Part shown: piece after piece, positions 1 to 5,432 of the stretch
Layout: each line of letters starts with the position of its first letter
Numbering within the stretch: position 1 is the stretch's first letter
Assembly: GCA_009392075.1 (NCBI GenBank)
Contig: VFHG01000043.1
Coordinates: 1 to 5,432, forward strand
Direction of reading: 5' to 3'
DNA: 5,432 nucleotides
DNA from: SAR202 cluster bacterium
GTDB taxonomy: Bacteria > Chloroflexota > Dehalococcoidia > UBA3495
Program-made: the position numbers and the translations under genes
Notes under the pieces: model-generated
What the model saw: the letters and a program-made list of their open reading frames with translations, nothing else
Told to the model about the DNA's origin: nothing
Databases searched by the model: none

Positions 1-16
1 CTCGGAAATAGGACCA

Positions 17-613
17 CTAGTCAACTTGGCGTTCCTCGCTTTCCAGTCTGTCATCAAGGATCTCGATGCAACTCTGGAGGATTCTGGCAGTCGCCCCAAA
101 GACGACATGCTCTTGATGGACATATGAGTAGGAGTCTACGGGCTGCCCGTCTTCCCAACGCCTTTCGGTCCGGCGGTTGGCCGGGTCGATCAACGCTGAG
201 ACCGGGAACTCGAGGACCTCGGCAATCTCAATTTCGCTGGGATTGAATTCGTAGGGGTATTCGATAGTGCCTGTGAACACCTGCACCCGGAAATTGCTGC
301 GCGTGGCTACTTCATCCATCTCACCGATCACAGTGATGTCGCTCCGCATGATTCCCATCTCTTCTTCGGTCTCACGGAGAGCCGTCTCCAATGAGTCTCG
401 GTCTTCCGGGTCTCTGGCACCGCCGGGGAAGGATATCTCCCCCTTGTGGTGCTCCACCTGTTCAGACCGCTTGTTCAGTAGGATACAGTATTCGCCGTCC
501 TTGGGGTAAAGCAGGACCATCACGGCCGAAGGAATTAGTCCAGTGCCATCGACTCTTGCCACGACGCGGTCCGCCAGTGCCCGTTTCAGAAGCTCCGGTG
601 GCGTCTGACCCAT
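17..613 (-). CDS. Nudix hydrolase, CoA pyrophosphatase (NudL/UPF0035) type
   Basis: A complete 198-residue protein. The Nudix box runs from about residue 64 to 88, from the Gly-Gly after SFP to a REtEEEMGI end that supplies the metal-binding glutamates. It is preceded by LLNKRS (45-50) and HHKGEISFPGG (55-65), the extended motif that marks the CoA pyrophosphatase branch. In that family the reaction cuts CoA or CoA esters at the diphosphate, giving 3',5'-ADP and an (acyl-)4'-phosphopantetheine with Mg2+ or Mn2+. The spacing between the first acidic residue of the box and the RE pair is longer than in the classical G-x5-E-x7-RE pattern; I recall this as normal for this branch. No signal peptide is visible, so it is probably cytoplasmic. 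The ATG lies 8 bp after the stop of the upstream ATPase gene, with only a weak AGAAG in front, which suggests co-transcription and perhaps translational coupling. Substrate preference for CoA rather than another nucleoside diphosphate is inferred from the motif. Confidence 0.9.
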   Translation of the reverse strand: MGQTPPELLKRALADRVVARVDGTGLIPSAVMVLLYPKDGEYCILLNKRSEQVEHHKGEISFPGGARDPEDRDSLETALRETEEEMGIMRSDITVIGEMDEVATRSNFRVQVFTGTIEYPYEFNPSEIEIAEVLEFPVSALIDPANRRTERRWEDGQPVDSYSYVHQEHVVFGATARILQSCIEILDDRLESEERQVD

Positions 614-621
614 CTAATCTT

Positions 622-1530
622 CTACTCGAATATGGAAGACGAGACTTCCTCGATACTGCGTTGCAGTTCAGGGTCGTCAGTCAAGGTCCAGACGATGGCC
701 ACCTGGGCGGCGCGGCGCGGGGAAATCCCCTCAGACATCAGCCGCCCGGCGTAGATCAACAGACGGGTGCTGGCGCCCTCCTGCAGGCCGTGCTCTTCCA
801 GATTCCGAATCTTCTCGCCCAGCTTGGCCAGAGAGTCCGCGTGTTCCTTAGAGCAGCCGCTTTCCCGCTGGATGATCGCGGTCTCAACATCTGCCGGCGG
901 GTAGTAGAACTCAATGGAGATAAACCGTTGGCGTGTGCTGTGTTTCAGGTCTTTGAGCGCACTCTGGTATCCAGGGTTGTAGGAGACGCAGAGCAGGAAC
1001 CGGTCATCGGCCTCAATGATGGACCCCGTTTTCTCGATGGGGAGGATGCGCCGATGGTCGGTCAATGGGTGGATCAACACGGTGGTGTCTTTCCGGGCTT
1101 CCACGACCTCATCAAGATAGAGGATGGCGCCGGCCTTGACTGCACGGGTCATGGGGCCGTCGATCCAACGGGTGCCGTTGGCATCCAGCAGGTACCGGCC
1201 CACCAGATCGCTGGCGGTAAGGTCTTCGTGACAGGCAATGGTGACCAATGGCACTCTGATCTCGCCTTCTTGCAATTGCTCTTCTTTCCCGCCCTTTTCC
1301 TTGACCACGGCCAGTGGGCGGCCCAACTGCCAGGCCATGTACTCCACGAACCTGGTCTTACCGCAGCCGGTCGGTCCCTTCAACAAGACCGGAATATGCT
1401 GACGATAGGCGGCGGTGAATAACTCTATCTCATCGCCGATCGGCAGGTAGTAAGGTTCGTCCCTAACCAGGAATTCCTCAATCGCATACTCTGTATAATG
1501 TGCTTGTGTCTCCGGAGCTGCTTCAACCAT
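622..1530 (-). CDS. AAA+ ATPase of the CbbQ/NirQ/NorQ (MoxR-related) family
   Basis: A 302-residue protein from the ATG at 1530. Walker A is GPTGCGKT (52-59), then [15 protein letters not shown] (101-115), DGPMTRA (124-130), Walker [13 protein letters not shown] (135-146), HPLTDHRR (154-161), a sensor-1 SYNPGYQS (183-190), the arginine-finger region STRQRF (198-203) and a sensor-2-like [13 protein letters not shown] (252-264). These are hallmarks of CbbQ/NirQ/NorQ ATPases, which form hexamers and, with a VWA-domain partner (CbbO/NorD), remodel or help assemble enzymes such as Rubisco or nitric oxide reductase. The client here is unknown; no partner or client gene is visible. An extra charged segment of about 20 residues (roughly 75-95) separates RPLAVV from [12 protein letters not shown], where relatives I remember run straight on. 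The frame stays open upstream to a GTG at 1605, but that would overlap coaE. The ATG at 1530 has AAGGA at 1542-1546 (11-nt spacing) and starts a sequence typical of the family N-terminus. It lies 50 bp after coaE and 8 bp before the Nudix gene. Confidence 0.93.
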   Translation of the reverse strand: MVEAAPETQAHYTEYAIEEFLVRDEPYYLPIGDEIELFTAAYRQHIPVLLKGPTGCGKTRFVEYMAWQLGRPLAVVKEKGGKEEQLQEGEIRVPLVTIACHEDLTASDLVGRYLLDANGTRWIDGPMTRAVKAGAILYLDEVVEARKDTTVLIHPLTDHRRILPIEKTGSIIEADDRFLLCVSYNPGYQSALKDLKHSTRQRFISIEFYYPPADVETAIIQRESGCSKEHADSLAKLGEKIRNLEEHGLQEGASTRLLIYAGRLMSEGISPRRAAQVAIVWTLTDDPELQRSIEEVSSSIFE

Positions 1531-1541
1531 ATTTTTTCCGG

Positions 1542-1546
1542 TCCTT
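1542..1546 (-). promoter_or_regulatory. Ribosome binding site deciding the ATPase start
   Basis: On the minus strand AAGGA (inside AGAAGGACC) lies 11 nt before the ATG at 1530. The spacing is slightly long, but it is the best Shine-Dalgarno match nearby. It supports the internal ATG over the GTG at 1605, which lies inside the coaE coding sequence. Confidence 0.55.
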
Positions 1547-1550
1547 CTTA

Positions 1551-1568
1551 TATCTCGCGTATCTCGCG
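1551..1568. repeat. Tandem 9-bp direct repeat between coaE and the ATPase gene
   Basis: TATCTCGCG occurs twice head to tail on the plus strand (1551-1559 and 1560-1568), followed by AA. The second copy runs into the self-complementary TCTCGCGA. It lies in the 50-bp gap between the coaE stop and the ribosome binding site of the ATPase. It could be a protein-binding site or a simple slippage duplication; nothing in the sequence decides. Confidence 0.6.
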
Positions 1569-1580
1569 AAGTTGCGCTTT

Positions 1581-2177
1581 TTATACCGCTACCCGACGGT
1601 CCCACAACTCTTTGATGGCGCTTTCCAATCCCGCCATATCTCCTGAGTTGTCGATAACTGCATCCGATCTTTCAAGCCGCTCGGACCGATCCATCTGGGA
1701 GGAGATCCGTTTTCGGGTTTCTTCTTCCGACATGCCATTCCGCTGCTTGAGACGCTCTATGACGATTTCTTCCGGGGAATCGGTGACCCACACTTCTTCA
1801 ACCAAGGAATCCCATCCAGCCTCAAATAATAAGGCCGCCTCCACCACCACAACACCTACCCCTTGGCCGCGCAGGACCTCAATCTTGTCCGAAACCATCC
1901 GCGCCATCCGCGGATGCATGATCTGGTTCAATCTATCCAGTTGGCCGGGGTCTGAGAAGACCACCGCGCCCAATTTTTTCCGGTCGATCTCCCCATCTTC
2001 CTGCAGGATATCATCACCAAATGCGACAACAACCTGCTCCCACGCCTCTGTGTTGGGGGTATAGGCCTCATGGCCCACCTGGTCGGCGCTGATGATTGAC
2101 GCCCCTAGCGCCTCCAATTGACGAGCAGCCTCACTCTTGCCAGTGCCGATGCTACCCGTTAACCCAATTACCAACAT
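1581..2177 (-). CDS. coaE: Dephospho-CoA kinase
   Basis: A complete 198-residue protein, the usual length for bacterial CoaE. It catalyses the last step of coenzyme A synthesis, the ATP-dependent phosphorylation of the 3'-hydroxyl of dephospho-CoA's ribose, in the cytoplasm. The P-loop GSIGTGKS is at 8-15, right after the typical opening MLVIGLT. The substrate-site motif [10 protein letters not shown] (30-39) carries the conserved Asp32 and His36. MHPRM is at 87-91, [10 protein letters not shown] at 113-122 replaces the more common PLLFE, and the lid region [13 protein letters not shown] (141-153) is followed by RISSQ and by DAVIDNSGD (172-180), the usual C-terminal VIxNxG element. The ATG at 2177 has only a weak AAAGA upstream; an AAGGA lies about 20 nt away, too far to be a normal ribosome binding site. 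It follows 290 bp of non-coding DNA with a large inverted repeat, so it may head its own transcript with the ATPase and Nudix genes downstream. Confidence 0.96.
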   Translation of the reverse strand: MLVIGLTGSIGTGKSEAARQLEALGASIISADQVGHEAYTPNTEAWEQVVVAFGDDILQEDGEIDRKKLGAVVFSDPGQLDRLNQIMHPRMARMVSDKIEVLRGQGVGVVVVEAALLFEAGWDSLVEEVWVTDSPEEIVIERLKQRNGMSEEETRKRISSQMDRSERLERSDAVIDNSGDMAGLESAIKELWDRRVAV

Positions 2178-2216
2178 TGATCTTTAAACTGCCAAAATCC
2201 TTGAATCGCTCCCTGC

Positions 2217-2236
2217 GGATACCCTTGCCGGATACC
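2217..2236. repeat. Spaced direct repeat GGATACC x2 upstream of coaE
   Basis: The 7-bp word GGATACC occurs at 2217-2223 and again at 2230-2236, 13 bp apart, starting 40 bp upstream of the coaE ATG. The flanks are partly similar (TGC and TGCC before each copy). It could be a pair of regulator half-sites on neighbouring helical turns, but a chance repeat is also possible. Confidence 0.35.
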
Positions 2237-2280
2237 GTTGGAGCACGTTCCCAATATGCCTGGGGCACATCGAGTCATTC

Positions 2281-2380
2281 TAACAACGCGGCTGCGGCTG
2301 GTCAACTTGATTCGTGAGTGTTGCACATCAATTTTCGGTGAGTTGGATCAAGACCGAGGGTGACCAGCCATTTGTTGTTA
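2281..2380. repeat. Nested 100-bp inverted repeat, possible structured RNA or leader element
   Basis: Three arm pairs lie in nested, collinear order. TAACAAC (2281-2287) pairs with GTTGTTA (2374-2380); GGCTGGTCA (2296-2304) pairs with TGACCAGCC (2361-2369); CTTGAT (2306-2311) pairs with ATCAAG (2347-2352). That makes 22 perfect base pairs separated by internal loops of 8/4 and 1/8 nt. The 35-nt apex and its borders hold two related segments, 2311-2331 and 2334-2351, both starting TTCG, with GTGAG shortly after, and ending ATCAA. As RNA, either strand would form a long interrupted hairpin. On the minus strand it would lie in the leader of coaE, about 100 nt before its ATG. No terminator-like U run follows. 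It could be a leader RNA, a small RNA gene, or the remnant of a palindromic repeat; I do not match it to a named family. Confidence 0.55.
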
Positions 2381-2467
2381 AATTTTGCGGCCGATTTTCG
2401 TTATGTAAATAGAAATCTTGCTTCCTGCCACCTGGTCTGACGGCGGTTTCTAGTTCGCCGCTATCAA

Positions 2468-3157
2468 TCAGTATTCATCAATGTACATACGTCCCCAACG
2501 AGTCTGATAAGTGGACTGCAAGCTGGTGAACAGCGTGTCGTATTCGGGCGTGTCTATGGGAGTGGTGGTCATTATTACCGCGTCTTCGCGGTTATCAGAG
2601 TAATAGGCCTTGCGGATGCCCACTGATTTAAATGAATATTTCTGATACAGACGATGGGCGATGAAGTTGGAGACGCGGGCTTCCAGGGTCATAACCTTGG
2701 ACCCGTACTCGATGGCGGCTTTCAGGGAGCCGATGAGCAACAACTCGCCTACGCCGCGGCCTCGCAATGTTTCTTTGACGGCAATCTCGGTGATGTGGGC
2801 CTCGTCGCCCTGATACCAAACGCTCACGTAGCCGGCGACATCAAAAGCGCCACCGCTTTCTTCGGGTTCATCGGTGGGGGAGAATCCGAACTTCCCCAAG
2901 ACCCGTGACCAGAGTTTGGGCGGCTGTGGTTCTTCCTCTTGGCCGGACTGATCAGCATCTATTTCAGCCAATATCTCTTCAGGCGGCACATCTTCGTCGA
3001 AACACGCCACAAGGTAGTTAGCGCGTTTGTTGTTGATATCACGCTTGAATGACGAGCTAACCCAAAGGGGTGAAAACGCTTCTTTTTCGATCGCGATGAC
3101 CTGGTCGATGTCTTCGACGCGAAGCCGCCGGACCGTGACGGGTAAGGGTTCTTGCAA
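2468..3157 (-). CDS. rimI: GNAT N-acetyltransferase, RimI-like (ribosomal protein S18 alanine acetyltransferase type)
   Basis: A 229-residue protein, far longer than the roughly 150 residues usual for RimI. The GNAT fold is recognisable: VRRLRVEDIDQVIAIEKEAFSPLW (9-32), the strand ANYLVACF (46-53), AGYVSVWYQGDEAHITEIAV (108-127), the acetyl-CoA loop RGRGVGELLL (132-141), and EARVSNFIAHRLYQKYSF (159-176) followed by VGIRKAYYSDNREDAVIMT (179-197). The YYxxxxEDAxxM ending is the RimI signature. RimI transfers acetyl from acetyl-CoA to the N-terminal alanine of ribosomal protein S18; relatives can act on other protein N-termini. About 55 residues (52-106), mostly acidic with a short LWSRVLGKFGF stretch, interrupt the fold, and a tail of about 30 residues follows it. 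The start appears to be TTG at 3157: an in-frame TAG lies at 3178-3176, with no ATG or GTG between it and the conserved region. No clear Shine-Dalgarno site is seen. Membership of the acetyltransferase family is firm; the exact substrate is inferred. Confidence 0.88.
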   Translation of the reverse strand: MQEPLPVTVRRLRVEDIDQVIAIEKEAFSPLWVSSSFKRDINNKRANYLVACFDEDVPPEEILAEIDADQSGQEEEPQPPKLWSRVLGKFGFSPTDEPEESGGAFDVAGYVSVWYQGDEAHITEIAVKETLRGRGVGELLLIGSLKAAIEYGSKVMTLEARVSNFIAHRLYQKYSFKSVGIRKAYYSDNREDAVIMTTTPIDTPEYDTLFTSLQSTYQTRWGRMYIDEY

Positions 3158-3220
3158 ATGGACCGTGCTGCGAAACTAAATGATGGATGGAGTGTTTCAG
3201 GCTCCAACCTAGCGGTGCTA

Positions 3221-3229
3221 ATTTTAACA
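3221..3229 (-). promoter_or_regulatory. Possible extended -10 promoter element for the RimI-like gene
   Basis: Read on the minus strand this is TGTTAAAAT: an extended -10 TG, one base, then TAAAAT, which differs from TATAAT at one position. It lies in an AT-rich patch about 60 bp before the TTG start. No good -35 hexamer is found at 16-18 bp spacing, as expected if the extended -10 carries the recognition. This is a motif match only. Confidence 0.3.
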
Positions 3230-3310
3230 TAATCGGTTGCCTTCGTAGTCGTGAGGCGGCCTTTGATTGCCATTACACTAGATGAGGAACAATGGGCGGG
3301 TGCGAGTGTA

Positions 3311-3318
3311 AAAAGGGG
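3311..3318 (+). promoter_or_regulatory. Ribosome binding site of the lipoprotein gene
   Basis: AAAAGGGG ends 5 nt before the ATG at 3324, a purine-rich match to the Shine-Dalgarno sequence at workable spacing. It fixes the start directly ahead of a lipoprotein signal peptide. No convincing -35/-10 pair was seen for this gene between 3158 and 3310. Confidence 0.55.
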
Positions 3319-3323
3319 TAACC

Positions 3324-5414
3324 ATGATTCGGCAGCGGCTGACGATAGCACTGGTTTTGGCGGTCCTAGGACTGGTTGCGGCGTGCGGTGGGGAAGAGCA
3401 AGCGGCCCCCACAAGCACGCCCAAACCCGAGGCCAGGCCGGCGCCGAAGATAGAACATCAAAGCCAGGCCTTGATGCTGCGTCTACACTCTCCGGAAGTC
3501 AATCTCGTCACCGAATTGGACCGGGTATTTGTGAGCGGTGTAACCTCGCCGGACGCCACCATCAGCGTGAACGGACGGCTGGCCCTCCCCGACCATGACG
3601 GCAATTTCATGGTCTACTTAGATCGTGACACCACCTCTAACCCATTGATAATCGAGGTGGTCGCCACCTCGATCACCGGGGAAACCGAGTCTGCAATCCT
3701 CCCGGTCATATTCTCAGACGGCGGTGAAGCCTTAGGAGTATTCGGAACGGTAACCTCTGTTTCACCGGCCGAACTCACACTACAGACCACCTCCGGCCAA
3801 ATCTCGCTTGCTACAGACTCTGAGACAACTGTCACCATCCATGGGTGGGGGTCGCCGTCCGTCACCAACATCGCCAAAGGCACCCTTGTGGCTGCGATGA
3901 CCGACGGCCAACATGCTGATTCGGTCCTTGCCGTTCTAACCCGGCCTGCGCAAACAAGGCATTTCACTGGGATATTGGCGGGAATCGACGATCCTGGGAG
4001 CCTTACGCTGCAGGGCAATTCCGGAAGGCAAATCACGGCCATCACGTCTGAAATTTCAGACTTCCTTGGCCTGGCGAGCGTCGGGGAAGTGGTGACTGCC
4101 GTCTTGAAACAGGACTTAGCCACCGGAGACCTGACCGTTACCGCAATCGACCGGGCTCTGGCCGGAGCCGAGCGTCTTAACGCGGCTCTGGCTTTGAATC
4201 AGCAGATAGACTCCGTCCAAGCTTCGACGAACATATCGGCGCTCCGTTGGCGGTTGGCAGAGCACGGCGTTGGCAACCTAACGATGCTGGTCGATAGCCA
4301 GCCATACGACGCGCCGGAAAATGCATTAAAAAGAGCTGGCGAATTTTACGCCAAGGTGTTCTCTGAAAACCAGATCGGAGCACCATCCGCAGACGTGACC
4401 GGCTTGGTTACGTCCATCGATAGCGCAAAAGGACAGATTACGGTCCAGCCCGTTTCGGGACAGCCCGTTATGGTCAAAATCTCCGCCAACACTCCGGTGG
4501 CCCTCTTCGGAGAACGGGTCAAGTCAGGTCAATTGGACCTGGCCAGCCGAATCACAATCAGGTATTCCATCTCCGGAAACAACGCCAGTCGCGTGACAGT
4601 CATGGCCGGCAACACCCTTTCCAAAGTATCTGCCGCTCAGCTTGCGGCCACTGCCGGCCGGGGTGAGGTCCAAGGAGTTTTGATGGATGTCGGCCCGGAA
4701 ACTCAGGTCACCATCATGGTGGACCGGGCCACCGGAGAAAAGATTTCCCTCCAAACGGCCGGGAGCGCCGTCTTACGCAACGGCATGATCGCCAAATTGG
4801 ACCGGTCGATGGAAGGCTCCGAAGTTTTCGCCCGTTTCGACCCAATTTCCTATCGATTGCTGGAGTTGGAGTCTCTGACGCCGGCCCGGAACGAGGAATT
4901 GGTCAGTGGCGTGGTGCAAAGCTTCATCCCCAAGGTCTCCGGCGGCAATCTGACGATCAGGACGCCGGATGGCCGGTTACGGTCATTCACCCACAACACA
5001 GATACCGCCATACGCCGTGACGGCCTTTGGGTGTTCATCCAAGACGTAAAGGCGGGCGACCTAGTGCGGCCCAACACCAGAGTCCGGTCTTTGGACGGCG
5101 GTGAAGAAAAAGCCGGTGAGATAATCGCGCTGAGCTTGAAATCGGCTGAGCCCGGCCTGGTCACGGGCATCATCAGAGGTGTGACCGCCGGTCTAGGGGG
5201 CGAAGTGCGGGTTACGCTCTCGAATATCTGGTTCGACTTGATCAGCTTGAAGGTCGACTCTAAAACCGCGATAACCCAACAAGGCCGTACCTTGGGCACC
5301 CAAGACTTGGTGGTTGGCCAAGGAATCTCTCTTGCTTCCTACGACCTGGTGACGCTTGTGGCCGGCGTCCTGGCGCTGGACCCGCCCCGGAATTCGGCCA
5401 GGGCCAGCAGATAG
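3324..5414 (+). CDS. Secreted lipoprotein with an Ig-like domain and six DUF5666-like beta repeats
   Basis: A complete 696-residue protein. The N-terminus is a lipoprotein signal peptide: MIRQR, a hydrophobic stretch to residue 20, and the lipobox VAAC with the lipidated Cys21. A Pro/Thr/Glu-rich tether follows (22-45). Residues 52-131 look like an Ig-like domain of the glucodextranase-B/Big_9 kind (HSPE, FVSGVTSPDATISVNG, DHDGNFMVYL, IIEVVATSITGETES). Six related beta-rich units follow at about 138-207, 213-278, 357-430, 448-520, 527-606 and 612-687. Each opens with a (F/V/S)G(x)V or TG(x)(L/I) strand, then a strand such as LTLQT or LTIRTPDG, a (T)xxTxI-type element, and closes with a strand ending in short hydrophobics; this resembles the DUF5666 fold. 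A helical linker (279-356) splits units 2 and 3. No catalytic motif is seen, so a binding, scaffold or cell-surface role is inferred. The gene is divergent from the acetyltransferase and probably separately transcribed. Confidence 0.88.
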   Translation: MIRQRLTIALVLAVLGLVAACGGEEQAAPTSTPKPEARPAPKIEHQSQALMLRLHSPEVNLVTELDRVFVSGVTSPDATISVNGRLALPDHDGNFMVYLDRDTTSNPLIIEVVATSITGETESAILPVIFSDGGEALGVFGTVTSVSPAELTLQTTSGQISLATDSETTVTIHGWGSPSVTNIAKGTLVAAMTDGQHADSVLAVLTRPAQTRHFTGILAGIDDPGSLTLQGNSGRQITAITSEISDFLGLASVGEVVTAVLKQDLATGDLTVTAIDRALAGAERLNAALALNQQIDSVQASTNISALRWRLAEHGVGNLTMLVDSQPYDAPENALKRAGEFYAKVFSENQIGAPSADVTGLVTSIDSAKGQITVQPVSGQPVMVKISANTPVALFGERVKSGQLDLASRITIRYSISGNNASRVTVMAGNTLSKVSAAQLAATAGRGEVQGVLMDVGPETQVTIMVDRATGEKISLQTAGSAVLRNGMIAKLDRSMEGSEVFARFDPISYRLLELESLTPARNEELVSGVVQSFIPKVSGGNLTIRTPDGRLRSFTHNTDTAIRRDGLWVFIQDVKAGDLVRPNTRVRSLDGGEEKAGEIIALSLKSAEPGLVTGIIRGVTAGLGGEVRVTLSNIWFDLISLKVDSKTAITQQGRTLGTQDLVVGQGISLASYDLVTLVAGVLALDPPRNSARASR

Positions 5415-5432
5415 ACGGTCAATCGGCCGGGA

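Larger units (their letters stand above)
2178..2467. other. 290-bp intergenic region upstream of coaE
   Basis: No credible protein or tRNA gene is seen on either strand in this gap between the RimI-like gene and coaE. It contains a 100-bp nested inverted repeat (2281-2380, listed separately), a spaced direct repeat of GGATACC (2217-2223 and 2230-2236, period 13 bp), and a small GC-rich stem with arms CGGCG and CGCCG (2441-2445 and 2456-2460) just after the upstream stop codon. No convincing -35/-10 pair for coaE was recognised. Its size compared with the tight spacing of the other minus-strand genes suggests that it holds regulatory sequence or an RNA element. Confidence 0.7.

Noticed and set aside
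391..1422. A 343-codon open frame on the plus strand.
   Set aside because: It lies antisense to the Nudix and ATPase genes, both firmly identified by motifs; its product shows no recognisable domain and has the low-complexity look of a shadow frame in G+C-rich coding DNA.
1547..1552. TATAAG on the minus strand as a -10 box for the ATPase gene.
   Set aside because: A transcript starting from it would begin at or after the AAGGA ribosome binding site, and no -35 hexamer lies at the right distance.
622..1605. Longer form of the ATPase starting at GTG 1605, inside coaE.
   Set aside because: It adds 25 residues with no family resemblance, overlaps the coaE end by 25 bp, and lacks the ribosome binding site that precedes the ATG at 1530.
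2096..2317. A 73-codon plus-strand frame reaching from inside coaE into the intergenic region.
   Set aside because: Half of it is antisense to coaE, and the product has no recognisable feature.
2290..2380. Tiny minus-strand reading frames of about 7-8 codons inside the inverted repeat as leader peptides.
   Set aside because: They have no ribosome binding site, no run of a regulatory codon and no paired attenuator-terminator.
2441..2460. CGGCG/CGCCG stem after the RimI-like stop codon as an intrinsic terminator.
   Set aside because: The stem is only 5 bp with a 10-nt loop, and no T-run follows on the minus strand.
2178..2467. Search for a tRNA gene or a known riboswitch in the intergenic region.
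   Set aside because: No T-loop GTTCGANTC-type sequence or acceptor pairing was seen, and the large hairpin matches no riboswitch or T-box consensus I can recognise.

Overview
The window is 5.4 kb of densely coding bacterial chromosome, with G+C somewhat above one half. Five protein genes are well supported. Four lie on the minus strand in the order RimI-like acetyltransferase, dephospho-CoA kinase (coaE), CbbQ/NirQ/NorQ-type AAA+ ATPase, and CoA-pyrophosphatase-type Nudix hydrolase. The fifth, a large surface lipoprotein, is read the other way on the plus strand. I see no mobile element, CRISPR array, tRNA or rRNA. The style of the RimI-like protein (long linker inside the GNAT fold, extra C-terminal tail) and of the secreted lipoprotein suggests a member of Chloroflexota, perhaps a Dehalococcoidia/SAR202-like lineage. 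That is an impression from remembered family sequences and was not tested by a search.

Layout. 17-613 (-): Nudix hydrolase. 622-1530 (-): AAA+ ATPase, with the start moved inside the longest open frame because an ATG with an upstream AAGGA lies just after the end of coaE. 1581-2177 (-): coaE. 2178-2467: 290 bp without a gene; its main content is a 100-bp nested inverted repeat (2281-2380) that could fold on RNA and is not explained by coding sequence. 2468-3157 (-): RimI-like acetyltransferase, apparently with a TTG start. 3158-3323: divergent intergenic region with a possible extended -10 box for the minus strand and a ribosome binding site for the plus-strand gene. 3324-5414 (+): 696-residue lipoprotein with one Ig-like domain and six DUF5666-like beta repeats.

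How the genes may work together. coaE makes coenzyme A, the Nudix protein belongs to a family that hydrolyses CoA or its derivatives, and the acetyltransferase uses acetyl-CoA, so three of the four minus-strand genes touch CoA. Between coaE and the Nudix gene sits an ATPase of a family that normally remodels a metalloenzyme (Rubisco, nitric oxide reductase) with a VWA-domain partner. No such partner or target enzyme is in the window, and the ATPase has an unusual charged insertion just before its second core strand. The lipoprotein is probably an independent transcription unit with an extracytoplasmic structural or binding role. I do not see a clearly new defence or mobile system. The features most worth a second look are the ATPase with its insertion and odd neighbours, the structured element upstream of coaE, and the repeat architecture of the lipoprotein.
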